Shown here piece by piece: positions 53,506 through 64,000 of a stretch of 64,000 bases of DNA. The notes beneath the pieces are model-generated. The model made no database searches. It was not told the DNA's origin and saw only the letters and a list, made by a program, of their open reading frames with translations. The stretch is from Haliotis asinina (taxonomy: Eukaryota > Mollusca > Gastropoda > Lepetellida > Haliotidae): NCBI RefSeq assembly GCF_037392515.1, contig NC_090280.1:72892504-72956503 (forward strand), in the 5' to 3' direction. The first letter of the stretch is position 1; every line of letters begins with the position of its first letter. The position numbers and the translations under genes are program-made.

Positions 53506-53699
53506 GATTATATTCTCACTTGTGTCAGTTTCATTGTCAGACAACGCTTGTGAGCTGACCTATGACCTGGTCTGATTGACATCATCAAGGAACAAATGGA
53601 CCAGACATATAGATTATAACATGAGCAAGTGTGTCAAACGACTAACATGAAACATTATGTACCTCACTCTTGCATGACACCCTTGAAAATCAGGGTTAT

Positions 53700-53867
53700 A
53701 ATTGATCTTAAATAGTCCATGTCTGTCAGGGTTAGAAAGACAATTGTATAGATTGATGCTCATGCTGTTGATCACAGGATTGTCTGGCCTTGACTTGATT
53801 ATTCACAGACCACCTCCATATGGCTGGAATATTGCTGAGTGCAGTTTAAAACTAAACTCACTTATTC
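53700..53867 (+). repeat. SINE family A, diverged copy
   Basis: 'gattgatgctcatgctgttg', 'cacaggattgtctgg', 'ccatatggctggaatattgc' and 'tttaaaactaaactcact'. The 5' part is decayed. Confidence 0.7.
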
Positions 53868-53869
53868 TC

Positions 53870-54720
53870 GCTTCTGCAATGTTATTATTATGACATATTC
53901 CATCTGGGCCACGCTCAGGTAATTTTTTTTTCCCTCAATCATAGGTTGTCAATCTCAATAGCACGTTGTTTTGTCAGACTCAACTCACCGTGGAACTTAC
54001 AAGTCTTGCAGCCACACAGATTCTGTGTGGCTTTTCAGTCCTTATGAGGTACCCATTCACAGCTGGGTGGACCGGGGCACAGTCACAATACCTTGTAAGT
54101 TTACTGTACCTTGCTGTACCTGCAACAAACTCATGTGCCACCATCTGGTCATTTACCAAGGGATTTGTGGGTTCTTTTAAGTATACAGGGTTGTGTACTG
54201 TACACTAGGGGTTGTGACAACACAGAAAGAATCAGCATACAAAGTTGACTGCATGGTTTTGACACTCAGTCAGAGGTATGAGAGTTTTCTGCAGAATTCT
54301 GTGTATTTCACTGCGTTGGTGTCATTCATGATATATTGTTACAATTAACACCAAGGATTGTCCTATGACAAACTTGCTCGAGTATAATAATTTCTTTACT
54401 ATTTCCATCATGTACATTTGTATGGTAAAATACGGTAAGCAAGTGTGATAGCTCTCATGCTGTTATGACATCACAGACAACTAATACAGAAACAATGGTT
54501 GCTAGGTAAAAGTGATATGTGCACATGTGATATACATATATGACTGGTTATGTTTCAGCATATGGGTAATGAAAACATATTATCCCATCCCAGCCCTCCA
54601 TCACCACAAAAAGATGTACATGTCTACAAGTATGTGTGTATGTTTGTCAAACTGCAAGATCAACTTACATTGACAAGGAGGCACAAACAAGAACACAGAA
54701 AGAACTGAAATCTTAAAATG
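53870..54720. other. No gene recognised
   Basis: Short frames only, no repeat recognised. Confidence 0.4.
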
Positions 54721-54723
54721 TCT

Positions 54724-54729
54724 TTTATT
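54724..54729 (-). terminator. Weak candidate minus-strand polyadenylation signal
   Basis: AATAAA on the minus strand, followed in that direction by T/G-rich sequence (about 54670-54705). It would fit a convergent neighbour of HPD whose 3' end lies here, but no minus-strand exon is recognised to its right. Confidence 0.2.
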
Positions 54730-54781
54730 TCTCCCTACCAATGAACGAGAGGGAGCATACCACCAGAAACTGACTTAATGT

Positions 54782-54862
54782 ATTCTTAACATGTGGGGAT
54801 CAACCCCAGGTCTTAAGCATGACAAGCGAGCACTTGAACCATTAGGCTACTGCCCCCACAAA
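54782..54862 (-). repeat. SINE family B, 5' part
   Basis: 'gtggggatcaaccccaggtc' and 'gaaccattaggctactgccc' are the complement of the tRNA-like head. Confidence 0.7.
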
Positions 54863-55204
54863 CCAGAATATTTTGAAACCAAGATGTAAAACTATCTGGC
54901 CTAACAAGTTCCACTCACATATGGTAAACAGCCAATATGTTACTATCTGACGTGTTGTCACAAGCTGTTATTTACGCACCCACGCCCATACCATCTGTTT
55001 CTGTGTCCAATAATTACTATGAAAAAATACAATAAGTTTGATTTAGAAATTCTGGATATGTTATGTTCTGTTCATGTCAGAAATGTCTCGACTGGCAAAC
55101 ATGCACATAACTTAACAATACCTACCATTAGTATCAACACTGGTTAATCATATGCATCGGTTCATGATCATATTACCACCTGAGTCATGTCTCATCAAGT
55201 AGAT

Positions 55205-55396
55205 ATGTCAAGGCCCACGTTCCGATACAACTGGTGTGAGCTGAATTTTACACCACTTTTAGCCTTATCCCAGAAATTTCACATGCAGAGGATGCCCCTA
55301 ACGAGCTTCACTCATTGTTCCCATGTGAAGAATCAAACCCATGTCTTCAGTGGGATGAGCTAGGGCTGTAAACATTAGGCTACCTCACCGCCCCCG
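55205..55396 (-). repeat. SINE family B, diverged copy
   Basis: 'tgaattttacaccactttta' (tail complement), 'gaagaatcaaacccatgtct' and 'cattaggctacctcaccgcc'. Confidence 0.75.
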
Positions 55397-55421
55397 AAAA
55401 TGTTAACTTTCATCACAATGG

Positions 55422-55690
55422 GACCCTTGAAGGTCACGGGGTAGAATAGGCCTTCAGCAACCCATGCTTGCCATAACAGGCGACTATGCTTGTTGTAAGA
55501 GGCGAATAACGGGATTGAGTGGTCAGGCTCGCTGACTTGGTTGACATATGTCATCGGTTCCCAATTGCGCAGATCGATGCTCATGTTGTTGATCACTGGA
55601 TTGTCAGGTCCAGACTCGATTATTTACAGACCGTCGCCATATAGCTGGAATATTGCTGAGTGCGGCGTAAAACTGAACTCACTCACTCAC
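55422..55690 (+). mobile_element. SINE family A, full-length with 9-bp target duplication
   Basis: Complete copy; flanks 'tcacaatgg' at 55413-55421 and 55691-55699 are identical. It landed 25 bp from a minus-strand family B copy. Confidence 0.9.
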
Positions 55691-55699
55691 TCACAATGG

Positions 55700-57175
55700 A
55701 CTTTCACAACTAACTAGACATGACTCATAAACTAACTTGCCCCGTCTCGTACCATATTTGATAACTTTTAATGACTGAATTTACTAATCATTATGAACCT
55801 GTTCAGTGTGGTCGGTTAGCGAACTTTGTGATTGAACTCTCCTTGCACCAACAGACAATAATTGTACAAGAAGATAAAGAGCAGGGGTAAAGAGAATACA
55901 CCATTACCAACAACCGCCATCAACGGTCAGTTCACAGGCTGCTGATATCATCAGTACAATTACCCACAATCCTGAGTTGATGATCAGCCAAGCTGGAAGT
56001 CTGTACGTAACAGGTGGTACAAGAATGCCTTATCGTATGGAAGATCTCCACTTAATGTTTCTTATCATATCAAATGTATTAAGCACCAGCTATGATTGTA
56101 AAAAATGCCAATGCTAAAGATATGCTTTCCAATGTTATTATAAGATGTTTTTTATCTATTTTTGAGAGAAAGAGGTCAAGTTGGGCCAATCATATAAAAT
56201 ATTTACTTTTTTGTTATGTTTTGTTATGTTTTGTTTGATCCTGATCATTTTAATTTTTTAGTCAACATCTTAAAGAATGCACTTATCAGAACTGGCATCA
56301 TTCAGCATGATTCTCTCACATTTTATAATTCTTATGAAAAATATGTGTTAAACATTAGTTTCCTAGAACACGGACGTGTCTGGAAATGTCTTTGATAGGG
56401 AGTCCTACATTTGCAATGCAATACTGAATGAGAACCATGCATACATTGTGTGACTGTATATTTTTAACACAGAGAGGGAGAGAGTGTATCAACCAAAATT
56501 GTAACGGTGGTAATAGTAACAATGTTTCAAACTTCTTTCAATCAAATAATAACATCTTTCTGTTAATCTTGATACATTTCTTAGCTGAAAATGCATTTGA
56601 CAAAAGAAAAAGAGAAGCAATTCTGTAGACGTTTATGGGATATCACTTGTATTTTGGGCCATATGGCCTCTCTACAAATAAACATCTTGAATCAATAACA
56701 AAAAACTGGATTTGATGATCTGCCATGCCGGACATCAGCAGGTAACAGGTGTCGGCAAGACTAATCAGAAAAGCTCGGATGTCAAAACTCATTCAGCATA
56801 AAACTTTGTGTCTCAAATGACTTCATTTTGTATCTGCAGACCAAACAAAGAAGCACATTTGGTTAACTGGAAATGTCAAACTTTGAATATTGTATTCATA
56901 TTCCCCGATTATGTAACAGCTGACTACCCTTCTCTCTTTCCTTTGCAAATTTAGGAAGAAAATAATTCCATTTGTCTGAATTTAGTGGAAAATCTATGGT
57001 TGTAATGTTTGATTTTTGACACTGATATATATTGGGCGTGTTTGTGATGTATCTGTGATGATTAGATGTGATGTTGTTTGTCAACTTTGTAATGTTTTAA
57101 TGTACAAGTCCTATCAAAATCAGCTTGGGTCACAGATTCATGTTTAGATATTAACACAACACTTACATAAACCTT
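55700..57175. other. No gene recognised; possible LINE or mRNA 3' end at 56650-56700
   Basis: AT-rich. 'gggccatatggcctctctac' followed by AAATAAA and 'catcttgaatcaataac' (56655-56700) looks like the 3' end of a retroposed element or transcript, but no reverse transcriptase precedes it. Confidence 0.3.
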
Positions 57176-57179
57176 TTTA

Positions 57180-57408
57180 GACCCCTGAAGCTCTGGGGTA
57201 GAATATGCCTTCAGCAACCCATGCTTGCCAATGAAGATAACTAACGAGATCGGGTGGTCAGACTCGCTGACTTGGTTGACACATGCCATGGGTTCCCAAT
57301 TGTGCAGATCGATGCTCATGCATCCCTGGATTGTCTGAACCAGACTCGATAATTTACAGACTTCCACCATATAGCTGGAATATTGCTGAGTGTGGCATAA
57401 AACTCACT
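57180..57408 (+). repeat. SINE family A, diverged copy
   Basis: Begins 'gacccctgaagctctggggt', with a 20-30 bp deletion in the 'gccataaaaggcgacta' region and a short tail 'gtggcataaaactcactt'. Confidence 0.75.
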
Positions 57409-57412
57409 TGTT

Positions 57413-57540
57413 GTATATATGTGTCAACCAAATCAGTGAGACTGACCACCCAATCCTGTTAGTTGCCTCTTACGACAAGCATGGTCACCTTATATGGCAA
57501 GCATGGGTTGCTGAGGACCTATTCTACCCTGGATCTTCAT
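57413..57540 (-). repeat. SINE family A, 5' half, inverted beside the previous copy
   Basis: 'gtcaaccaaatcagtgag', 'ttagttgcctcttacgacaa' and 'ggttgctgaggacctattct', the complement of the family A 5' half. Confidence 0.75.
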
Positions 57541-57544
57541 ATGT

Positions 57545-57940
57545 GCTATCTTTCATAACAGTCCTACAGGAGACTGTTTAACTTAGGACAGCAATGAAAA
57601 TTATGCCACCTACAAACAAAAAACAAAATTCAAATTTGTCATGTTTTAATGAATTTTCCACTTTTGAAATGCATAGATTACAAAATACTATTATTCAACA
57701 AATGCGGAAAAACATGCACCACAATCAATAACATACAAGAGATAATAAATTGAAATCATTTCTTGTCTCAAGATTCAAACCATACAGAACAAACATGAAA
57801 GACAAACCTTCCATCTGCCTAACTGCATCAAAATACAAATGGCCACTCAGTTGTGCATCATCTCTGCTGTTGATAAAAACTGTAGTCTGTCACAGAGAGT
57901 GAATAATTCAGGTTTTACATTTCAGTAACAAAAGGATCTC
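57545..57940. other. No gene recognised
   Basis: AT-rich, no long frames. Confidence 0.4.
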
Positions 57941-57944
57941 AGAA

Positions 57945-58030
57945 ATGGGCCTCACACACTATACCTGTGCGTGCACCAAACCAAGAAACCCTGTGATAGG
58001 CAAACACACTAACCGCTCGGCTACCCAACA
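57945..58030 (-). repeat. SINE family B, fragment
   Basis: 'gaaatgggcctcacacacta' and 'cactaaccgctcggctaccc', the complement of the head and middle. Confidence 0.65.
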
Positions 58031-58244
58031 TAAAATCATGGAAGTTTGTGTGCCAAGATTGTTTTGTTGCCTCTCCACCCTAAAACAAACATTTAATTAT
58101 ATCAATGAAAGAAACTACTCGCTCCGTGAAAGAAACGTATGGTATAACAATACCATTCTTGATAATCACCATGATCAGTCGATGTGGAAGTGACATGGGA
58201 TCATCTATTATTTCATTTCACAGCATGTGGGTGTCCTGCTAGAC

Positions 58245-58395
58245 GGATAAGTGAGTGGGCGAGTTGGGTTTTATGCTGCTTTTAGCATGGTGGGAGCAAT
58301 CAGAAAATGGGCATCACACACTGTACCCATGTGGGTAATCAAACCCGGGTCTTTGTGACAATCAAAGAATTTACCTACTAGGCTTCCTCAACCAA
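58245..58395 (-). repeat. SINE family B
   Basis: 'gttttatgctgcttttagca', 'gggtaatcaaacccgggtct' and 'cctactaggcttcctcaacc'. Confidence 0.75.
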
Positions 58396-58539
58396 GAAGC
58401 AGTTATTTGATGGTCATGTACACGATTCAGGTATCATCATTGTGTTTTCGACTCTCAGTTTGTGGTGTTTCGGGAACAGCTTTCAGCCTTGCAACATTTT
58501 GATGATGGTAGTTAGTGTGTGGTACATTCATCCTCGAGT

Positions 58540-58693
58540 AGGGAGGTGGGTTAGCCTTATTGCTAAAGCGTTCACTCATCACGCGATTCCCAATTTGTGA
58601 AGCCCATTTCTGGTGTGCCACAGGGGTTGACAGTACTGGAACATTGCTAAAAGCAGATAAAGCCACACTCACCTCACCCACTCATACTCACTA
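58540..58693 (+). repeat. SINE family B, host of a nested SINE
   Basis: 'gaggtgggttagccttattg', 'gtgaagcccatttctggtgt', 'actggaacattgctaaaagc' and a tail 'actcacctcacccactcata' into which the next SINE inserted. The B box is deleted. Confidence 0.75.
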
Positions 58694-58961
58694 GACCCGT
58701 GAAGGTCCCGGGGTAGAATAGGCCTTCAGCAACCCATGCTTGCCATAAAAGGTGACTACGCTTGTCGTAAGCGGCGACTAACGGGATCGGGTGGTCAGAC
58801 TAGCTGACTTGGTTGACACATGTCATCGGTTCCCAATTGCGCAGATCGATGCTCATGTTGTTGATCACTGGATTGTCTGGTCCAGACTCGATTATTTACA
58901 GACCGTCGCCATATAGCTGGAATATTGCTAAGTGCGACGTAAAACTAAACTCACTCACTCA
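58694..58961 (+). mobile_element. SINE family A, full-length, inserted in a family B tail
   Basis: Complete copy. The 13-bp flank 'ctcatactcacta' (58681-58693), itself part of the family B tail, is duplicated exactly at 58962-58974. Confidence 0.92.
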
Positions 58962-58989
58962 CTCATACTCACTAACTTCAGACCACTAA

Positions 58990-59036
58990 CTTCACTCTGG
59001 AGTGACAAGTGAACGCTCTAAAAACTAGGCTACCCC
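58990..59036 (-). repeat. SINE family B, 5' fragment
   Basis: 'gtgacaagtgaacgctctaa' and 'aactaggctacccc', the complement of the head. Confidence 0.55.
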
Positions 59037-59399
59037 AAAATTGGATGAGAAACTGTGCAACAGTTTAACATGAATACCCCACCCAGCAGTGTACCAGTTG
59101 ACAAAAAGCTTGACAGTCCTTGTTTTATCCTTTAAAACTGAAAGCCAGGAATGTTCCAGCTATATGGTGGTTGTCTGTAAATGATTGGTCAGCAAGAACC
59201 ATCTTTTGAAGTCTTTTTGTTTAAGGCCAAGGCAATCTTAATAGGAACTAGACAATGAAACTCTTTTCGGGAATAAGAAGTACCTAAAATTAATAAGATT
59301 TGCGCGACTTTGACACCTGGACCCATTATCAGCAGATCCTAAATTTCAATCATGAAGTTTCTGAATGTTTAACAGGAAAAACATTACATAATTAATGAA

Positions 59400-59505
59400 A
59401 CCAGATGATACTCATTTGTGGAGAATCAGTGAAATATTTAGATTCGAACCCCAGCCTTCTGCTCTAACGAGTGAACGCTTTAACCACTGGGCTACCCCAC
59501 TGCAC
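59400..59505 (-). repeat. SINE family B, 5' half
   Basis: 'gattcgaaccccagcctt' and 'gctttaaccactgggctacc', the complement of the B-box and A-box regions. Confidence 0.7.
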
Positions 59506-59509
59506 AAAA

Positions 59510-60695
59510 ATGTTGATAAGACCAGGCTATAATGCATTGATGTCACAGCTGAAGCACATTGCATAAAGGACATGGCAGTGCTGCTCACATACACACCTGT
59601 CCATATAAACAAAAGCACCTGAGCAAATTGGGAATCAATTCCCTTGCTATATACACTATAGACTGCACACTGTATCAGTACCTCATGCATAAACAATGTA
59701 CATTAACATCAAAATCACAACATGTCCCAGCATCAAGTGCATAGTAATAACACCTGCAAATCTCCTCAACCAATAGGATGCTCATCTCATTGCAACAACA
59801 GAAATATAATACACAATGACGTGTAAGTGCACGGTGACTTTTAGAATAATCACGTCATCATAAATGATGTACGTATACATATCTCATGAAATGACACAAT
59901 TTTGCATAATTTCATCTTTGCTTTTTTAATTGTAATACACAACCTGGAAATGTTCAATCTATCATCCAATGTTTGCCCTGATGAAGAAAACCTGTGTATA
60001 TGACTCACAAATTATCTCAAATACTCACTGAATATAGACTAGCATCATTGTTCATGCCATGCTACTAAGCCCTCTGTTCAGATAATCTAAACTTTGGTTT
60101 CTGCCCCTGTCCTATCTTCTTTCTTGTCATTATTTAACAATCACAGTTGATGTCTTGATGAAAATTCCAAACTGAAGTTGACTCACCAAAACATGTCCAT
60201 CACTCCCTCTCATGACACCAGGGAGTCCCGATGACTCCTAAATTTTCATGCCAACAGCAAACACTGATCATCCAGCTAAAGTAAAGATTCAGTCAAACTG
60301 CACTTTTGGCAAAAGAAACATGTTGCAGGCACTGTTTCAGGGGTATGTATCTTAAACAAGTAGCAGCTGAGAGATGATGTGGAGCACAAAGGGGATATAC
60401 AACTGTCTGTATTGCAACACATGCGACATTTTGGTATAGATGCTACTTAGATCACTCGGTGTTGGAAACTACACTGATACATCATACAGATATTAATAAA
60501 GAAGTGTTCTTTCCATCGATCCATTATGGTATGTCCCAGATACAGCTGTATTAGACAGGTAGCATTATAACTTCACTCCATAACAATGCCCAATAACATT
60601 TTTCCTCTGATTCAAAAATAGACAAGCATAAGAACTTGTTACCTCATTGTTTTCTCAAATCATGTACCAGTAAACATATTTCACATAAACCCCTT
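59510..60695. other. No gene recognised
   Basis: AT-rich, short frames only. No repeat family seen. Confidence 0.4.
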
Positions 60696-60699
60696 CCCA

Positions 60700-60860
60700 A
60701 TGAGTGAGTTGGGTTTTATGCCGTTTTCAGCAATATTCCAGCATTATCACAACAGCGGGTACCAGAAATGGTGTTCACATATTGTACCCATGTGGTGAAT
60801 AAAACCCGGGTCTTCTGAGTGACAAGCAAATGCTTTCACCACTTGACTACCCCATCACCT
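60700..60860 (-). repeat. SINE family B
   Basis: 'gggttttatgccgttttcag', 'gtggtgaataaaacccgggt' and 'tttcaccacttgactacccc'. Confidence 0.8.
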
Positions 60861-60864
60861 CATA

Positions 60865-61490
60865 GACAAAGGAACTATCATGAACAACTTACTAGCATTG
60901 GTTTGGTACCTGGAGCTTCTAGGTTTGCAAGTACCAATAGCAAGTAATTTACGTCAGCCATGTGAACAGGACAATAATGACCGGGGTGAACGCTTTAAAC
61001 ATGTAGATACTCCACAGCCCCAGCAATCTGAAAATGATCTTCAAGACTCAGACGTTTTACTCCTGTGCCAAATCAATGACTGTTGGACAATTCTAATTAA
61101 TTAATTAAAAACATCAGGTGTGATGACTTTTCGATAAAGAGGAGTATTAAATAGACTGGACGTGGGAGCACTGTTCCAAATGAAGTTAGTCCAAACTTGA
61201 TCCTGTGCGTTTGAACATTAATTCATGAGTGTACTATGTTCCAAACTAACATGCAAGCCCCACAATGAAGCACATGTGACACATGTGGTCTCACCGTAGG
61301 CAAGTGAGTTTGTTCAACATTGCCTCTGTTCACCAAGCAGAAACTGGGTACCCAGTTCGATCAAGTCATGTGACCAGGACCTTCTAATGCTGAAAAGGCA
61401 CTTTGGGTTTTCTGGGGAAAAAGAATCAGATTCTGATTAAGCACTGCGAGCAATCACTCAGTGTTAGGACATGGCACTTTAGAAGACAAC
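60865..61490. other. No gene recognised
   Basis: One 74-codon plus-strand frame (60880-61104) without recognisable features; otherwise short frames. Confidence 0.4.
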
Positions 61491-61494
61491 TTAT

Positions 61495-61650
61495 TCTTAT
61501 TACAAAAGCATTGGCTCATCACGTTTCAAGACCCAAGTTTGAATCCCACAAACGGGTAGAATGCGTGAAGCCAATTTCTGGTGTTTGCCATCGTGATGTT
61601 GGAATATTGCTAAAAGTAACGTAAAACCAAACTCAGTCAGTCAGTATCCC
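61495..61650 (+). repeat. SINE family B
   Basis: 'aaaagcattggctcatcacg', 'gtttgaatcccacaaacggg', 'gtgaagccaatttctggtgt' and the tail 'acgtaaaaccaaactcagtc' with AGTC-type repeats in place of ACTC. Confidence 0.75.
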
Positions 61651-61654
61651 CACA

Positions 61655-62127
61655 GGTACTTCTTTACACTAGTATCCATTGCAACTCAGGTCTATGACCG
61701 ATTTACCCTTACTTATATTCCACAGAGGTTAGCAGCCAGATGTGCATTAACATGCTCACTCATTTTTGTCACACTGAGACAGGAAGTATATTAGATGAGC
61801 TTAATGTATCACTAGCTCTCTATTACATGATAATGTCACACACCATCCATCTGATAGTAGAACATGGCCAAATATCAACTTATCAGGGTTAAGGGCAAAC
61901 ACTGGAAACCATACCAAACTTTTCCTCAGCCAATCGAATATCCATTCCATCTATCCTAAACATCAGAAGGGGTCAACAGAGAAGAGGGAAACAAACAACA
62001 GAATCTATCTGGGATACTGCATGTCAGCTGCATAACTATCAGAGTTGCCTTAATTTCATGTTTATTGCATCATATTAATGGTAAGTACTTGACATGATAT
62101 ATTATGTTATGTGAAATAAGGAAAGCA

Positions 62128-62178
<51 letters not shown>

Positions 62179-62405
62179 CTGGCAGCAGCATTTACCAGCA
62201 AGTAGTGGTTCATGACACCATACAGGGTCAACTTGCAAGCTTGCAGGTTGATGATTGCGGCAATGTGTTGGCATTGACACTTAACAAATCACCCCCCCCC
62301 CCCAACCACCACACACACACACACAAAAAAAAAAAAATAGTAAAAATAAAACAAAAAAATTAATAAATATAAGAACAAAAAAAAACGAACACCAACCTAC
62401 CCACC
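61655..62405. other. No gene recognised; microsatellites
   Basis: Contains a GAT trinucleotide run (62128-62178, about 17 units) and a C-run, CA-run and A-run cluster (62292-62336). Confidence 0.5.
62128..62178 (+). repeat. (GAT)17 microsatellite
   Basis: Uninterrupted GAT repeats. Confidence 0.95.
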
Positions 62406-62408
62406 AAT

Positions 62409-62891
62409 TACTGCTTTTTACAAGGATAAGTTGGACCGCTGCCAAAATCGTGTTTACGAGAAGTAGGTGGTACAGTGCAATGGGCAAACCCATTTGGTTT
62501 GTGAAAGGAAGAGCAGATGTAGGTTAGTGCATGTAGAAGTAGGTGGTACAGTGCAATGGGCAAACCCATTTGGTTTGTGAAAGGAAGAGCAGATGTAGGT
62601 TAGTGCATGTAGAAGTAGGTGGTACAGTGCAATGGGCAAACCCATTTGGTTTGTGAAAGGAAGAGCAGATGTAGGTTAGTGCATGTGCAGTGTATGAGGA
62701 TGAATTTAAATTCTGAGCATAGCTCCACATGCCTTGCTCATAAGACTCTCACCCTTCACTCACAGCACTACATTTGATCACAGACAACCTGGGGCCGCTT
62801 CGTTCACAATGGCAAGCATCAGTGAGGGGCATTCATATATGCTAATATGGGCCAATTGTCAGGTTGGTATGCTTATCCTTGTTTGTTAGTA
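62409..62891. mobile_element. Second copy of the intron-9 MITE, internally expanded
   Basis: Shares with 40735-41058 the ends ('acaaggataagttgga', 'cttatccttgttt'), 'tgtttacgagaagtag' and 'gctaatatgg'. The TIRs are diverged but TA still borders both ends. It is about 160 bp longer than the intron-9 copy because of a 76-bp segment repeated three times. Confidence 0.8.
62459..62686. repeat. Three exact-phase copies of a 76-bp unit inside a MITE
   Basis: Units start at 62459, 62535 and 62611 ('agaagtaggtggtacagtgc') and end 'gtaggttagtgcatgt'. They are essentially identical. The intron-9 copy has only one, diverged, equivalent. Confidence 0.95.
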
Positions 62892-62894
62892 ACA

Positions 62895-64000
62895 ACCCTG
62901 AGCCATGCCACAGATGTGCAGCTGTCATTGTAGTTTGTGGAATACCTGCACACTAAAAACACTAAAAAATCTAAATGTCTCAACACTCATAACCTACAAA
63001 TGAAGTTCTTAAAACCCCACTAAAAGCTCCATCTTTAACTCTACTCCCTCTCTGCATAAATATCCAATGACATTTGCCCCGAAGGTCTTTTCCGGTCTAT
63101 TCTGAGAAAACTTTGCTCATTCAAAATGAAGACTGCATGAGTTCTTCATCCAATCAGACGTCAGTACCCCAGTACGACTAGCTCAATTTCTTTCTTCCAG
63201 TGACTCAACAATATTGACTCCAACAAAAGAAAACCAAGACAGAAGCATTAATCCTCTGATTGTACTCTTTAAAACTGTGCATGCTTCACACTCACAAACA
63301 GGAAGCATAAAACATAAACAACAATTGAGTTGTCCGTCGTATACATGCAGAGGATACTGCATAACCTCAGTATAGAGAAATTGGATGCTTTAACAGTCAT
63401 GAAAAGTCAGGAGCTAACTGTTTATTTAGAAACTAACTGACGTGACCTTCTTTGGAAACTGCTGAGAGGTACTGTATTCTGTCAAGTTCTGATTCTATAG
63501 AGGTTCTAGCTTTGTATGAAATCATTGCATACTACAAGCATGCTGGAAAAATACTCTGAGAATTTCTTTTGAGAAACTAAAAATACTGAATCACAAAACA
63601 GGAAGTCGACCATATCAGATGTTGACATCACAGGGGCTTGTAACGCAGAACACTGGCATCACTAATGCTGTCTTAGCACTACATAAAAGGAGAGTGATGT
63701 AACATGGTCCTTTTTTGTGTTACAAGCCCCTTTGGCCAAGTGAACATTTGTAATAATTACCATTAAATTGTTTCATACATAAAGTGAACTGAAATTCATA
63801 AAAGACTTGTTATTTCTGGAGGTGTGGTGAACCATGATCAAATGGACAAGAAGATACAACAAAATCCACAACCATCCTGAACTACCAAACCCAAAATATA
63901 CACCCTTGTTAAACATAAACAGGCAATGAATGGCTTTCATCATAATGAGTTGAAATATGCTTAATACAACACTGTAAAACATCAACTTATGGCATTCTTA
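62895..64000. other. No gene recognised
   Basis: AT-rich with short frames up to the window edge. No repeat family recognised. Confidence 0.4.

Larger units (their letters stand above)
48995..53520 (+). other. Probable long HPD 3' UTR
   Basis: About 4.5 kb right after the HPD stop with none of the SINE families that crowd the rest of the window, only short frames, and a strong polyadenylation signal at the end. Low repeat content suggests constraint or recent origin. Calling all of it UTR is inference; an earlier AATAAA also occurs near 52791. A short GA repeat lies near 50167-50180. Confidence 0.45.

Overview
This window is animal nuclear DNA, most likely from a gastropod mollusc. It holds one confidently identified gene, in 13 GT-AG-spliced coding exons, inside a dense field of short mobile elements. 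The commonest repeats are two SINE-like families ending in a CACT-type tail. I recall such repeats as abundant in abalone (Haliotis), so Haliotis or a close relative is my best guess; this is inference, not proof.

Layout. 1-2.1 kb: an unrecognised frame open from the left edge to 420, then a possible 3' UTR ending at a polyadenylation signal. 2.2-12.7 kb: SINE copies, a hairpin MITE, a 578-bp element with TIRs and an inverted repeat pair. 12.87-15.37 kb: a roughly 55-bp minisatellite of about 45 copies whose first part has higher-order structure. 15.4-32 kb: mostly unrecognised sequence with a broken Tc1-like transposase, a PIF/Harbinger fragment, a 320-bp palindrome, an inverted repeat pair at 22.8/29.7 kb and several SINEs.

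32.52-48.99 kb, + strand: a complete gene for 4-hydroxyphenylpyruvate dioxygenase (HPD, tyrosine catabolism), 382 residues, with all three iron ligands (His184, His267, Glu350) visible. Its introns carry most of the interesting mobile DNA: a G/A-rich minisatellite (intron 4), a long-TIR element with a SINE nested inside it (intron 6), a Tc1/mariner-like MITE with perfect 22-bp ends (intron 9), an internally deleted DIRS-like tyrosine-recombinase retroelement with both inverted terminal repeats, and a second long-TIR element with a perfect 9-bp target duplication (both in intron 11). A repeat-poor stretch follows to a polyadenylation signal at 53.50 kb and is probably a long HPD 3' UTR.

53.6-64 kb: more SINEs, including one inserted in the tail of another, and a second copy of the intron-9 MITE that has grown by an internal 76-bp triplication. 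A possible minus-strand polyadenylation signal lies at 54.7 kb. No tRNA, rRNA or CRISPR locus was seen.
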